NCBI RefSeq assembly: GCF_000423545.1
Contig: NZ_AUIE01000022.1
Span: 1 to 64,000, forward strand
Reading direction: 5' to 3'
From: Metapseudomonas resinovorans DSM 21078
GTDB taxonomy: Bacteria > Pseudomonadota > Gammaproteobacteria > Pseudomonadales > Pseudomonadaceae
DNA length: 64,000 nt
Under the pieces are notes generated by a model, which was not told where the DNA came from, ran no database searches, and saw only the letters and a list, made by a program, of their open reading frames with translations. Shown in pieces: positions 7,028-17,655 of this stretch. A program made the translations under genes and the position numbers. Each line of letters opens with the position of its first letter. The stretch's first letter is position 1.

Positions 7028-7915
7028 CTAGAACGGCACCGTCAGCTTCAGCCAATAGGCATCGCCTTCCGCGCGGTTGCGCACCTGCATCTCCTGCTCC
7101 CATTTGGCGGTGAGGAACCAGCCGTCCTTGTTGCTGTACATGATCGATGGGCCGATTGAGAAGGCACGGCCCTTGTTGTCGTCGATGCGCTCGCCGTCCT
7201 GGCGGTCGTCGGTGGTCTGGCGGTAGTAGTAGCCGCCCACGCCCAGTACCCAGCCGTTGCCCAGGCCCCAGCCAACGGCATAGTCGAAGTGGAATTCCTG
7301 GCCGGAGCGGTAGTCGGTGGCCGGGTTTTCCTGGTTGAAGTCATACATCAGCTTGATGCTGGCGTTGAGTCCGGCGGGGTCGACATAGGAGATCGCCCAC
7401 ACCGGTTCGACGGTCCAGTAGTTACGCCCGATGTTGGCAAGATCGCCACGGTCGTATTCGCCCGAGGGTGCGATGAAGTCGAGGGCGAAGATGCTGTGCA
7501 ATTTGTCGCTGTGATGAAAGCCCAAGGCCGGGCCGAAGATGATGTCCCCCAGCCCTTTCTTGCTCTGGGACTGGCCGTTCACTTCAACCTTGAGGTCGAC
7601 GAAGGGGAACAACGCGGCGAAGGCCAGGTTGCCGCCGAACAGCTGCTGCTCGCTCACCCAGATCAGGCGCGGCGCGATGACGTTGGCGCGCACGCGGAAG
7701 TCCACCGGCAGGCTGCGGCCATCGTTGCCGCGCAGGGTGTCGGCTTCGTAATGAGTGGAGAACACCTGCCCGTAAAAGCCCGGTGGCGGCATGGCGCCGG
7801 ACATGTAGTTCTCGGCACCCACGGGGTAGGTGGAGCCGCCGCCTTCGGTGGCATAGGCGACATGGCCGAGGGTGGCGAGGATGCAGCAGGACAGGACACG
7901 CAGTTTGGCGCTCAT
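7028..7915 (-). CDS. SphA-family outer-membrane beta-barrel protein (phenol-degradation type)
   Basis: 295 residues starting MSAKLRVLSCCILATLGHVA, a signal peptide ending near AYA. The mature part begins TEGGGSTYPVGAENYMSGAM and shows alternating barrel strands, ending in a terminal aromatic (LKLTVPF), as in outer-membrane proteins. This matches the SphA / Phenol_MetA_deg family found next to aromatic catabolic operons, thought to help uptake of hydrophobic aromatics. The ATG at 7915 is preferred over the 18-codon longer frame because the signal peptide starts there and AAGG lies eight bases upstream. It is 74 bases downstream of dmpP and probably co-transcribed with the phenol hydroxylase genes. 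Confidence 0.8.
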   Translation of the reverse strand: MSAKLRVLSCCILATLGHVAYATEGGGSTYPVGAENYMSGAMPPPGFYGQVFSTHYEADTLRGNDGRSLPVDFRVRANVIAPRLIWVSEQQLFGGNLAFAALFPFVDLKVEVNGQSQSKKGLGDIIFGPALGFHHSDKLHSIFALDFIAPSGEYDRGDLANIGRNYWTVEPVWAISYVDPAGLNASIKLMYDFNQENPATDYRSGQEFHFDYAVGWGLGNGWVLGVGGYYYRQTTDDRQDGERIDDNKGRAFSIGPSIMYSNKDGWFLTAKWEQEMQVRNRAEGDAYWLKLTVPF

Positions 7916-7989
7916 CAGCAATACCTTGTTGTTTTTATGGGCGTGAGCCGCCGTCCGTACGCGCGGCACGGAGCGGCGGATGAAGCGGG

Positions 7990-9051
7990 TCAGATGCGCT
8001 TGAACAGGGCTGAGCGGGTGCTCTCGCCGGCACCATCGGCGGCGGTCAGGAAGCGCTCCATGAAGATGTCGCGTTCGAACAACCGCCCCTGCATCAGCGC
8101 CGTGATGGCAGCGTCGATCATCGGCGGCGGCCCGCAGAGGTAGGCCTTGTTGCCGGTGAAGCGACCGTCGAAGTGCTTCTTTGCCGCGTCATGCACGTAG
8201 CCGCGAAAGCCGGTCCACTCAGTGTCTTCCGCCGCCTGACTGAGAGACGGCACGTAGGTGAAGTTCTCGTGCTCTTCGGCCAGTCGCTCGAAGAGCTCAC
8301 GGTTGTAGAGTTCGGCACGGGTGCGAGCGCCCTGGAACAGGGTCATGCGCCGCGTGTCCCCCTGCTCCAGCAGGTCGAGGATCATCGATTGCGGGCTGGA
8401 CAGCCCCGAGCCGCCGGCGATGAAGATCAGGTCGCCGGCCTGGGAGCCGCGCACGAAGAACTGGCCATAGGGGCCGGAGAGTTCGAGCGCATCGCCCACC
8501 TTCAGGCCGTCATGGATGAAACCCGTCGCCTGACCGCCCTCGACAAGGCGCACGTGCAACTCCACCTCGTCGGCACGGCTCGGTGGGTTGGCCAGGGAGA
8601 AGGCACGGGTGCCTTCGATGCCGGGTATCTGCAGGTTGATGTACTGCCCGGCCTGGAAGTCCATCGGCCGATCCAGTTTCAGGCGCAGCCCCTTGATGGT
8701 GGGCGAGAGGTCGTCCAGGGCGACCACCGTCGCCTGGAAGTCCTGCACGGCGTGGCCGGCGAAATCCGGGTCGACATCGATGTCGGCCTCGATCACCAGG
8801 TCGCTCTGCGGGATGGCGCAGCAGGCCAGCACCTTGCCCTCGTCGCGCTCCATGTCCATGAGGGCGAAGGGCGAGGCGGCGCCGACGTCAACCTCCCCTT
8901 CCAGCACCTGCAGCTTGCAGGTGGCGCAGGTGCCGTGGCCGCAGGCGAAGGGTAGCCAGACGCCCTGGCGCAGCGCCGCCTGGAGGATGGTCTGGCCCTC
9001 CTCCACTTCGATCTGTTCGCCGGTGGGTTCGATGGTGACCTGGTAACTCAT
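7990..9051 (-). CDS. dmpP: Phenol hydroxylase reductase component P5
   Basis: 353 residues. The N-terminal plant-type ferredoxin domain has the four 2Fe-2S cysteines in CGHGTCATC and the later LACCAIP. It is followed by an FAD domain (TRAFSLANPPS) and an NAD domain (IFIAGGSGLSSPQSMILDLL; YLCGPPPMIDAA). It passes electrons from NADH through FAD and the iron-sulfur cluster to the diiron hydroxylase. GGAGGTCGCC precedes the ATG at 9051; the longer frame is rejected. Last catalytic gene of the dmpKLMNOP order. Confidence 0.95.
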   Translation of the reverse strand: MSYQVTIEPTGEQIEVEEGQTILQAALRQGVWLPFACGHGTCATCKLQVLEGEVDVGAASPFALMDMERDEGKVLACCAIPQSDLVIEADIDVDPDFAGHAVQDFQATVVALDDLSPTIKGLRLKLDRPMDFQAGQYINLQIPGIEGTRAFSLANPPSRADEVELHVRLVEGGQATGFIHDGLKVGDALELSGPYGQFFVRGSQAGDLIFIAGGSGLSSPQSMILDLLEQGDTRRMTLFQGARTRAELYNRELFERLAEEHENFTYVPSLSQAAEDTEWTGFRGYVHDAAKKHFDGRFTGNKAYLCGPPPMIDAAITALMQGRLFERDIFMERFLTAADGAGESTRSALFKRI

Positions 9052-9061
9052 GGCGACCTCC

Positions 9062-9421
9062 TCAGTTGAAGCTGCCGTTGAGGCCATCCAGGCCAGGGGT
9101 GGAAAGGTGCAGCAGGCTCTTGTGGCCGATGCCGTTGCTGGCCAGCCCCGCCGTCAGGTCGGGCTGGAAGTCGGCATCGTCCAGGCGCCAGAGGGCCTTC
9201 TTGAAATCCACTTTCGCGGCATCGGGGTGCGGTGCGATGGCTGGCTTGACCACATTCTCGATGAAGTCACCGAAGGGCATTTCCGGTGGCAACGGCAGGG
9301 TGAATGGGGCGCAGAACATCAGGTGGCGTTCCCAGCAGAGGTACACCAGTTGCAGGCCGTTGAAGTTTTCCTGGCGGTCCAGGGATTGCGCCTCGTAGGC
9401 GCCGATGGCAGTCACGGGCAT
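9062..9421 (-). CDS. dmpO: Phenol hydroxylase component P4
   Basis: 119 residues, MPVTAIGAYEAQSLDRQENF onward, matching the DmpO / phenol hydroxylase gamma-subunit family in length and position. It is one of the three structural subunits of the (alpha-beta-gamma)2 diiron hydroxylase. It sits 57 bases after dmpN and 10 bases before dmpP in the standard order. The FNGLQLVYLCWERHLMFCAP segment is a recognisable family block. Confidence 0.93.
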   Translation of the reverse strand: MPVTAIGAYEAQSLDRQENFNGLQLVYLCWERHLMFCAPFTLPLPPEMPFGDFIENVVKPAIAPHPDAAKVDFKKALWRLDDADFQPDLTAGLASNGIGHKSLLHLSTPGLDGLNGSFN

Positions 9422-9478
9422 GACACTGTCCTTCTTGTAATGAGGTGGAAGGCGGGCGCGTGGCGCCCGCCACAGGAG

Positions 9479-11005
9479 TCAGCCGGCCCTGGAGAGGTCG
9501 GCGGGCTTGTCGCCCTGCCACTCGCGCCAGCGCTGGTGCTCGGGTGAGTCCTGGTAGTCGAAGTTGTCCTGGCCAAAGGCGATGTTGTAGTAGTCGCGCA
9601 CGACCGCCTCGACGTCGGCGCCACCGCAGTTGCCCTGGAGAATCTGGTGCACAGGCAGCCAGGCCTGGACGTACTTGTCCGGCTCGTACTGGAAGATGTC
9701 GCAGCAGCCGTCGGAGCAGAAATGGAAGCGCTCGCCGCCATGTTCCGTACTGCGGTGGCTGAGGGTGGTGTCCGCGTCCGGCTCGGTGAAGCCCAGCGGG
9801 ATCTGGCAGACCTGGCAGAGCATCGGCAAGGTGTTGTTGTAGAAGCGCTCGCCACGGGCCTGCATCTCGCGCCAGCGCTCGTAACGCGGGCGGTAGATAC
9901 GGTCGAAGGTGTCCGGGTACTTGGCCGAGAGCCAGTCCAGTTCTTCGTCCGTGGGTATCCAGGTGTGGAAGTTGGTGGCCTGGCTGTACTGGTAAAAGAT
10001 CGACCAGGCCTGGTGGCTGATGTGTTCCTTGCCGATGGTGGTCTGCTCGACGTACTTGGGCGGACGGATGCCGTAGCGCTCCAGGTCCTTGAACAGCGCG
10101 CCGCCGGCTTGCTCGTAGTACACCTCCCAGGCCTCGGCCCAGGACATGACTTTGTTCGGCAGCATGTAGTCCATCATCATCCCCACCAGCGTCAGCAGGC
10201 GGTAACCGCGCCAGAACCACTTGTCGATCCAGCGCTGGATGATCGGCACGTTGTCTTCGTGCTGCTCCAGCAGGAACTTGATCACCTCCAGGCCGAGCGT
10301 CATGTGCCGGGCCTCGTCGGACTGTGCCGAGAAGCCGAAGGTGACGGTGGCCATGTCGCCGTTGTAGGCGGCACCGGACATGAAGGGCACGAACAGCAGG
10401 TTGGTCAGCACGTACTCGAAGCTGAAGGAGATCGCCGTGAGGAACTCGAACGGCCCGGCGGTCCGCGCGTCTTCGAAGAAGGACTTGGGCACCGAGAGGA
10501 ACCACACCCGGTCGTGCATGTGGGCGAAGTCATGCAGGCCGTTGAAGTGCTTGTTGTAGTGACTCATGGCGTGGATCTGGGTCTGCACATGGCGCAGCTC
10601 GTCGATCGCCTGCATCTGGCAGGCGACCCGTGCGCCGGCGCCGCCGAAGTGCCGGCCGACACGGGCAAACCCCTGGTAGGCCTGGTACTCCAGCGGTGTC
10701 ACACCACTGAGGAAGAGTTTCAGCGCGTTGACGTAGCGCGCGTCGGAGAGGTTGGTGTGGCCGTTGTTCTGGGAGAAGGCATCGAAGATGGCGTAGAGCT
10801 TCTTCTCCTTCTCGGCCTGGTATTTCCAGTAGGCGTCCATGGTCAGGCGGAAGGGGTCCTCCCACTTGTCCCAATCTGTGATCTTGATGCCCTCGAAGCG
10901 CTCATAGGGGTAGATATCGTCCTTGCTCTGGTAGCTCGGCTCCCAGGCCAGGTCGCGGGTCAGGCAGCGGTACTTGTCTTTCTGGTTCAGGCGTTTGGCG
11001 GCCAT
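9479..11005 (-). CDS. dmpN: Phenol hydroxylase large (alpha) subunit P3, diiron catalytic component
   Basis: 508 residues starting MAAKRLNQKDKYRCLTRDLA, with GGGAGAG upstream; the longer upstream frame has no support. Two ExxH diiron motifs are visible: IDELRHVQTQIHAMSHYNKH and QSDEARHMTLGLEV, as in bacterial multicomponent monooxygenases. The C-terminal cysteine-rich part (LCQVCQIPLGF ... FCSDGCCDIF) is the zinc-binding region of phenol hydroxylases. It hydroxylates phenol and related phenols to catechols with O2. DmpN of plasmid pVI150 is of similar length. Confidence 0.96.
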   Translation of the reverse strand: MAAKRLNQKDKYRCLTRDLAWEPSYQSKDDIYPYERFEGIKITDWDKWEDPFRLTMDAYWKYQAEKEKKLYAIFDAFSQNNGHTNLSDARYVNALKLFLSGVTPLEYQAYQGFARVGRHFGGAGARVACQMQAIDELRHVQTQIHAMSHYNKHFNGLHDFAHMHDRVWFLSVPKSFFEDARTAGPFEFLTAISFSFEYVLTNLLFVPFMSGAAYNGDMATVTFGFSAQSDEARHMTLGLEVIKFLLEQHEDNVPIIQRWIDKWFWRGYRLLTLVGMMMDYMLPNKVMSWAEAWEVYYEQAGGALFKDLERYGIRPPKYVEQTTIGKEHISHQAWSIFYQYSQATNFHTWIPTDEELDWLSAKYPDTFDRIYRPRYERWREMQARGERFYNNTLPMLCQVCQIPLGFTEPDADTTLSHRSTEHGGERFHFCSDGCCDIFQYEPDKYVQAWLPVHQILQGNCGGADVEAVVRDYYNIAFGQDNFDYQDSPEHQRWREWQGDKPADLSRAG

Positions 11006-11040
11006 GGTGGCTCTCCCGATTCTTGTCGTTATGCGCGGGT

Positions 11041-11310
11041 TCAGTTCCAGTGCAGGGCAAAGCGGTCTTCGTCTTCCTCGACGTTGCCGCCGAGGGTGAT
11101 GACGTCGATGAGCATTTCCTGCACGTCCCATTCGCGACCGAGCTTTTCCTCGACTGTGGCGCGGTGGATTTCCAGGCGCCCTTCGGCCTGGATGCGGATC
11201 ATGGCCGGCTGATGCTGGATCTCGGCGTGGGGGTTGTCCTGGACGATGGCTTCGACGATGTAGCGGGCGTTGTCGTTGTCCTGGAAGGCGATGTAGACGA
11301 GGGAAGTCAT
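11041..11310 (-). CDS. dmpM: Phenol hydroxylase effector protein P2
   Basis: 89 residues, MTSLVYIAFQDNDNARYIVE and on, ending RFALHWN. It matches the small cofactorless coupling protein (MmoB/DmpM family) that regulates substrate entry and electron transfer in diiron monooxygenases. The start at 11310 overlaps the dmpL stop by four bases (ATGA), implying translational coupling; the upstream extension is the other frame of dmpL. Confidence 0.94.
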   Translation of the reverse strand: MTSLVYIAFQDNDNARYIVEAIVQDNPHAEIQHQPAMIRIQAEGRLEIHRATVEEKLGREWDVQEMLIDVITLGGNVEEDEDRFALHWN

Positions 11311-12302
11311 TGCGCGGCTCCTGCAAGGCCGAGTTTCTTCAGGCGGGCGGCGAACTCGCCGGCCACGGTGTCGAGGGCGGCGGCGCCGGGACCGATTTCG
11401 GCCAGCGGCGCCAGGGCTTCCAGGGCACGGGCCTGCCACTGGGTGACCCAGCCGTCGACGAGCTGACGGTTTTCAGCGTTTTCGCTAGCGACGGTTTTCA
11501 CCAGGGCATCGACCCAGCGCTGGGTCTCAGCGAACCAGAGGCGCATGAACTCGGTGAGCATGCCCACCTGGCCGGCCCCCTGGGCGCAGAGTTGCTCGTC
11601 GAACTTGTGGAACATGAGCGGGTAGAGCAGGCCATCGCTGACCAGGTTCTGTGCCAGGGTCAGCTCGAACCAGTCGCGTACCACCAGCGTGTCTTCGACA
11701 TAGCGGCGCAGACCCTGCCAGGCCGGATCTTCCAGCCACTGGCGCTTGGCCTCGGCGAGCAGGTCGGTGCCGCCGTCATCGAGCATCAGGCCGATGCGCG
11801 ACAGGTACTGGGCAATGCCCAGGCGGTCCATGGCGTGGAACATGTGCAGCTGGGTCAGGCTGGTACCGAAGCCGTCGGCGGCGATACCGCTGTTGTTCAT
11901 GTTCGCGCCCAGCTCGGCGTGGCGCAGGGGCAGCAGCAGGCGGGTGATCTGTTCGCGGCTGGCGGCATCCAGCCCGGCCAGCAGGTTGCGCTTCTCGCAG
12001 AAGGCGTAGTCGTGCTCGGCGTTCTCCTGCATCTTGGCGCGGGTCTGCACGTAGGCGCCGTAGTAGAACTGGCGCGGGTCGCTGACGCTGTACCAGTCGG
12101 CCATGCGCACGGCGGTGCGGGTGGGGTCGTTGAGCAACTTGTCCGGCTGCCAGAGCGGGCGGTAATGGAAGTTGGTGGCCGCCTCGATGTCGAAACTGGC
12201 TTCCTGGTAGCGGCTGGCAGGCTTGTCGCCGAAGCGTCGGCGGGTATGGCTGAAGGTCTGGCGGATCGGCTCGGCCGTTGCCGTCTTGATTTCGATGCTC
12301 AT
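11307..12302 (-). CDS. dmpL: Phenol hydroxylase beta subunit P1
   Basis: 331 residues with the ferritin-like fold of non-catalytic beta subunits of bacterial multicomponent monooxygenases: FHYRPLWQPDKLLNDPTRTA and WYSVSDPRQFYYGAYVQTRA are characteristic. It lacks the full diiron ExxH set seen in dmpN. It forms the (alpha-beta-gamma)2 hydroxylase with DmpN and DmpO. It lies 54 bases downstream of dmpK and overlaps dmpM. Confidence 0.95.
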   Translation of the reverse strand: MSIEIKTATAEPIRQTFSHTRRRFGDKPASRYQEASFDIEAATNFHYRPLWQPDKLLNDPTRTAVRMADWYSVSDPRQFYYGAYVQTRAKMQENAEHDYAFCEKRNLLAGLDAASREQITRLLLPLRHAELGANMNNSGIAADGFGTSLTQLHMFHAMDRLGIAQYLSRIGLMLDDGGTDLLAEAKRQWLEDPAWQGLRRYVEDTLVVRDWFELTLAQNLVSDGLLYPLMFHKFDEQLCAQGAGQVGMLTEFMRLWFAETQRWVDALVKTVASENAENRQLVDGWVTQWQARALEALAPLAEIGPGAAALDTVAGEFAARLKKLGLAGAAQ

Positions 12303-12356
12303 GCAGGGCGTCCTGTACTTGTTGTTGTGGGGAGTCGACGCGTCGCGGTCCGGCCG

Positions 12357-12614
12357 TCAGGCGGGCTGGCCACGACTTTCGCCGTAGCGCCACTTCTCCA
12401 TGTCGGCATCGATGGCTTCGGCCATCGCCGCATCCATGTGTTGAACCCGGTTCTGCTCGCAGAAGCTGGCGAAGGCCGCGCGGGGCAGGACCAGTTCGAC
12501 GAAGAGGTCCGGATAGCCGATGGCGAAATCGAACTCGACGAAGGTGGCGTCAGGCTCGCTGCGCACCCGGACGTAACGCGGCAGTTGATCGAAGCTGGTC
12601 TGTGGCTGGCTCAT
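12357..12614 (-). CDS. dmpK: Phenol hydroxylase assembly protein P0
   Basis: 85 residues, MSQPQTSFDQLPRYVRVRSE onward, including FVEFDFAIGYPDLFVELVLP. This fits the DmpK family, a small protein needed for iron incorporation into the hydroxylase but not for turnover. First gene of the operon, starting about 24 bases downstream of the predicted transcription start. The ATG at 12614 is used; a longer frame (from 12728) runs through the sigma-54 promoter and is not credible. Confidence 0.92.
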   Translation of the reverse strand: MSQPQTSFDQLPRYVRVRSEPDATFVEFDFAIGYPDLFVELVLPRAAFASFCEQNRVQHMDAAMAEAIDADMEKWRYGESRGQPA

Positions 12615-12649
12615 GCAAGTCGGCTCCATGGGCGGGTTGCCAGGGACAG

Positions 12650-12665
12650 AGCAACGCCTGTGCCA
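12650..12665 (-). promoter_or_regulatory. Sigma-54 promoter of dmpKLMNOP
   Basis: On the minus strand TGGCAC (-24, 12665-12660) and TTGCT (-12, 12654-12650) are separated by five bases, an exact match to the sigma-54 consensus. Transcription should begin near 12638, in front of dmpK. Confidence 0.93.
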
Positions 12666-12782
12666 GCACTCGCATGGGCAGCCAATTCTCTTTTCAAGAC
12701 GTTGTTTTAATTGGGCTTTCCGTCCCAATGAGGCAAAAGCAACGGGCGCTAAAGGTCGTTGTCAGGCCGGTGGCTTTTCACC

Positions 12783-12837
12783 ATTTGCTCAACATTCGAG
12801 AACGCTTTGAGCAAATCGCCAATCAGCAGCGGCGATT
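12783..12837. promoter_or_regulatory. Candidate DmpR upstream activating sites
   Basis: Two inverted repeats lie roughly 145-200 bases upstream of the predicted dmpK transcription start: ATTTGCTCAA (12783-12792) with TTGAGCAAAT (12807-12816), both perfect, and AATCGCC (12814-12820) with GGCGATT (12831-12837). Spacing and symmetry fit the paired UAS elements of XylR/DmpR-type promoters. Confidence 0.75.
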
Positions 12838-12984
12838 GACTTTTCACCGGCTTTCAGGCCGCTTAGAAAAAAGAGAGCGGTCCTTCCTTGCGTCTTCCGG
12901 CCGCCCGGTCGAACCCTTGCAACCGTCTGCCTGAACGGTGGTTCGCCTACCTCCCCGTACAAGAACAATCTGGGGTGCAACACG

Positions 12985-14688
<1,704 letters not shown>

Positions 14689-14779
14689 GGCAACCACCCG
14701 GGCTTTTCCATGGCAAAGCCCGGGGCTTCCACTAGAGTTCCAGCATTGCCCGATGTTCGCTCCGCCCAAGGAGGGCTCC

Positions 14780-15214
14780 ATGCGTCTGACCTGTGTTGCT
14801 GTCTCTCTGCTTCTGCTCGCCGGCTGCTCGTCCTATCGAACCGACCCGACGCAAATCACGCACGTACCCGCCGACCGTCTGCTGGCGTTTCAGGAGCCGG
14901 TGGAAGGCGGCGGCCAGATCGTGGTCAACCGCGACATGGGGGGGCTGGGTAGCGGCTGCTACATCGCCGTGCACGTGGACCGTCAGTTGGCGGCACGCAT
15001 CGGCATCGGGGAGGTTGCGAGCTTCCAGGTGCCGCCGGGAGACCGCATCGTCGGTATCGGCATCGACGAGACGGACGACACCCTCTGCTCCATGGGCCGC
15101 CTGCGCCGCGAAAAGGCTGCGCATGTGGAGCCCGGCCAGAGCGAACAATTCCGTATCGTCAGTGATAACCGCGAAGGTTTTGCCCTGTTGGTGGACGATC
15201 CGAAGGCACAATGA
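14780..15214 (+). CDS. Small lipoprotein, unknown function
   Basis: 144 residues starting MRLTCVAVSLLLLAGCSSYR: a lipoprotein signal with lipobox LAGC, and a mature protein of about 129 residues beginning at Cys. AAGGAGGGCTCC precedes the ATG, which rules out the longer frame. The mature region (GGGQIVVNRDMGGLGSGCYI ... VPPGDRIVGIGIDE) resembles a small beta-sandwich periplasmic lipoprotein (DUF2846-like), but I cannot assign a function. A strong hairpin follows the stop. Confidence 0.75.
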   Translation: MRLTCVAVSLLLLAGCSSYRTDPTQITHVPADRLLAFQEPVEGGGQIVVNRDMGGLGSGCYIAVHVDRQLAARIGIGEVASFQVPPGDRIVGIGIDETDDTLCSMGRLRREKAAHVEPGQSEQFRIVSDNREGFALLVDDPKAQ

Positions 15215-15217
15215 AAG

Positions 15218-15255
15218 AGGCCGGAACCAGGTACTGCTGAGCCCGGTTCCGGCCT
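15218..15255 (+). terminator. Hairpin after the lipoprotein gene
   Basis: AGGCCGGAACC (15218-15228) pairs exactly with GGTTCCGGCCT (15245-15255). It lies immediately after the stop at 15214. No T-run follows, so terminator function is probable but not certain. Confidence 0.55.
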
Positions 15256-15514
15256 GACGCTAACGTGTGGTTCTTTGCCTTGTCGCCTTTCGCTGATACT
15301 GCCTGGAAAGGCCTGTGGAGTGGGCTTCCCTTCGCTTTACCGCCCCCGCCCCATACGAGTTGATGAAAGCATACTGCTACTGGCGAACGACGCGTTCCCA
15401 TTCGGGCGGCGATTCGGCTCACTGGTCGGCATGCCATTGGGCTGTCTACCGTTCGCGGGGTCTTTGCGACCGTCCATTCCCGAAGGTAACCTGCGGGCTT
15501 TTGCGCGCCCGACC

Positions 15515-16273
15515 ATGAGCCTCCATGACGTTTTCCTGCTGCTGCTCGCCGGCTTCGCCGCCGGGGGCATGAACGCCCTTGCTGGCGGCGGCACCTTCTT
15601 CTCCTTCCCCGCCCTGCTAGCCACCGGGCTGCCGCCGGTAACCGCCAACGCCACCAACGCGGTAGCCCTGTGGCCGGCCAGCCTGGCTGCCAGTTGGGCT
15701 GCACGCGATCAACTGCGTCCGTTGGGGCGCTACGTGGTCCCGCTGGTGCTGCTGTCCCTGCTGGGAGGCCTGGGCGGCGGTTTGCTGTTACTTGCGGGTG
15801 GCGACGAAACCTTTCGCCGCCTGATCCCCTGGCTGCTGCTTGCGGCCACCCTGCTGTTCGCGGCCAGTCCCTGGCTGAGCAAGCTGGTCAATCGCCAACA
15901 GCAAGCCGGTGGACTGCCGGCTCATGGACTGGGCAGCAACCTGAGCCATACGCTGGTCGCCATCTACGGCGGTTACTTCGGTGCCGGCATGGGCATCCTG
16001 CAACTGGCAGCCCTCTCCATCGAAGGCCATCCCCTGCTGCGGGCCAATGCCCTGAAGAACCTGCTGTCGAGCACCATCTACAGCGTGGCTGTGGTCACCT
16101 TCGTCGTAGCCGGCCGGGTGAGCTGGAGTGAACTGGCGGTGCTTCTCGCGGCAGCCAGCTGCGGCGGCTATGCAGGCGGTGCGCTGGCCAGGCGCTTGCC
16201 GAGTCGCTGGCTGCGGTGGCTGGTGATCGCGGTGGGGACGGGGATGACGGTCTACTACTTCGTCACGACCTGA
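15515..16273 (+). CDS. TSUP-family (TauE/SafE) membrane permease
   Basis: 252 residues, mostly hydrophobic. It opens with MSLHDVFLLLLAGFAAGGMN and ALAGGGTFFSFPALLATGLP, the first conserved repeat of the sulfite-exporter TauE/SafE family. The second repeat appears as YGGYFGAGMGILQLAALS near residue 150. About eight membrane helices can be picked out. The family moves sulfonates, sulfite or related organic anions across the inner membrane; the substrate here is unknown. The frame is open upstream to 15275, but the helix-starting ATG at 15515 is the sensible start. Confidence 0.85.
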   Translation: MSLHDVFLLLLAGFAAGGMNALAGGGTFFSFPALLATGLPPVTANATNAVALWPASLAASWAARDQLRPLGRYVVPLVLLSLLGGLGGGLLLLAGGDETFRRLIPWLLLAATLLFAASPWLSKLVNRQQQAGGLPAHGLGSNLSHTLVAIYGGYFGAGMGILQLAALSIEGHPLLRANALKNLLSSTIYSVAVVTFVVAGRVSWSELAVLLAAASCGGYAGGALARRLPSRWLRWLVIAVGTGMTVYYFVTT

Positions 16274-16415
16274 GACCGGTAAAGATGGGTTGCCAATTGT
16301 TGTAGCGGCCCCGTCTGAAACCTTCCTTACACAGCGACCATCCGCCCCCTTCATTTGCCCACGGGTGGCGGCTCTGCTAGTGTCGCGACCGATTTGACCT
16401 CCGCGAGACAGCATC

Positions 16416-16658
16416 ATGGCCCGCAAGAAAGCCTCCCCCGATTTCGAACAGTCCCTCGCCGATCTGCAGTCCCTGGTGGAACGCCTGGAGAGTGGTGAAC
16501 TGTCGCTGGAGGACTCCCTCAGCGCCTTCGAGCAGGGCATCCGCCTGACCCGTGAGTGCCAGGCCGCGCTGAATCAGGCCGAGCAGAAAGTGCAGATCCT
16601 GCTGGAACGCGACGGCCAGCTGGAAGAGGCGCCCTTCGACGCGGACGAGCAGGCATGA
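16416..16658 (+). CDS. xseB: Exodeoxyribonuclease VII small subunit
   Basis: 80 residues with the family core [20 protein letters not shown] and [20 protein letters not shown], a helical hairpin. Several copies of XseB bind one XseA to form the single-strand-specific nuclease. It overlaps the ispA start by four bases (ATGA), the conserved xseB-ispA pairing of gamma-proteobacteria. Confidence 0.95.
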   Translation: MARKKASPDFEQSLADLQSLVERLESGELSLEDSLSAFEQGIRLTRECQAALNQAEQKVQILLERDGQLEEAPFDADEQA

Positions 16659-17542
16659 TTTCCAGCTACCAGGCGCGCTGCCAGCAACGGGTGGATGCGG
16701 CCCTCGACGCGTTGTTCATCGCACCGCTCGCGCCGCTTGAACGCCTCTACCAGGCCATGCGCTACAGCGTGGTGAACGGTGGCAAGCGGGTTCGCCCATT
16801 GCTGGTCTACGCCGCCTGTGAAGCCTTGGGCGGAGATGTGGCCCGTGCCGATGGCGCCGCCTGCGCCGTGGAGTTGATCCACGCCTATTCGCTGGTCCAT
16901 GACGACCTGCCGGCCATGGACGATGACGACCTGCGTCGCGGCCAGCCCACCACCCATATCGCCTTCGACGAAGCCAGTGCCATCCTCGCCGGCGACGCCC
17001 TGCAGGCGCTGGCCTTCGAGGTGCTGGCCGATGCCCAGCGCAACCCCCACGATGCCGAAACCCGCCTGGCGATGATCGCCAGCCTTGGCCACGCAGCGGG
17101 CCCCGCCGGGATGGTCGGCGGCCAGGCCATCGACCTCGGCTCGGTGGGCATCAGGCTCGATCAGACCGCGCTGGAAACCATGCACCGGCACAAGACGGGC
17201 GCCCTGATCGAAGCCAGCGTGCGCCTCGGCGCCCTGGCCAGCGGTCGTGCCGACCCGGCCGCCCTGGCCGCACTGCGGATCTACGCCCGCGCCATCGGCC
17301 TGGCCTTCCAGGTGCAGGACGATATCCTGGACGTGGAGAGCGATACCGCAACCCTGGGCAAGACCCAGGGCAAGGACCAGGCCCACGACAAACCCACCTA
17401 CCCCTCCCTGCTCGGCCTGGACGAAGCCAAGGCCTACGCGCTGAAACTGCGCGATCAGGCCCTGCTCGCCATCGCCAACCTCGGGGAATCGGCCGAACCG
17501 CTGCGCGCCCTGGCCCGCTATATCGTCGAACGGCGTAGCTGA
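16655..17542 (+). CDS. ispA: Farnesyl diphosphate synthase
   Basis: 295 residues, an all-helical prenyltransferase. The first aspartate-rich motif is [14 protein letters not shown] (about 86-99) and the second is [11 protein letters not shown] (about 218-228). [10 protein letters not shown] is the isopentenyl-diphosphate-binding region. It condenses IPP with DMAPP/GPP to farnesyl diphosphate for quinones and undecaprenol. The ATG overlaps the xseB stop. In PAO1 dxs follows directly; here it is about 18 kb away at 35657. Confidence 0.95.
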   Translation: MISSYQARCQQRVDAALDALFIAPLAPLERLYQAMRYSVVNGGKRVRPLLVYAACEALGGDVARADGAACAVELIHAYSLVHDDLPAMDDDDLRRGQPTTHIAFDEASAILAGDALQALAFEVLADAQRNPHDAETRLAMIASLGHAAGPAGMVGGQAIDLGSVGIRLDQTALETMHRHKTGALIEASVRLGALASGRADPAALAALRIYARAIGLAFQVQDDILDVESDTATLGKTQGKDQAHDKPTYPSLLGLDEAKAYALKLRDQALLAIANLGESAEPLRALARYIVERRS

Positions 17543-17560
17543 CCGCACCGGGCCTGTGCC

Positions 17561-17602
17561 GATTTCGTCACGCGCCCGGCAGAAATCCCTCAAGCCGCCA
17601 AC
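17561..17602 (+). promoter_or_regulatory. Shared upstream element, copy 1 (before the hydroxyproline epimerase operon)
   Basis: Forty-two bases starting GATTTCGTCA align without gaps to 22061-22102 in front of the ABC transporter operon, with 31 identical positions: a fully identical first ten, then GAAA..CC.TCAAGC.GC.AAC-like matches. The site ends 53 bases before the epimerase ATG. A candidate binding site for the PAS-AraC regulator encoded between the two units. Confidence 0.6.
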
Positions 17603-17655
17603 ACACCCGCAGCGCCACCCTTGCCAGGACTATTCCACAGCAGGGGCTGGCGTCC

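Noticed and set aside
9647-11212. 521-codon plus-strand ORF opposite dmpN and dmpM
   Set aside because: High-GC third-codon shadow; dmpN carries both diiron motifs and fits the operon.
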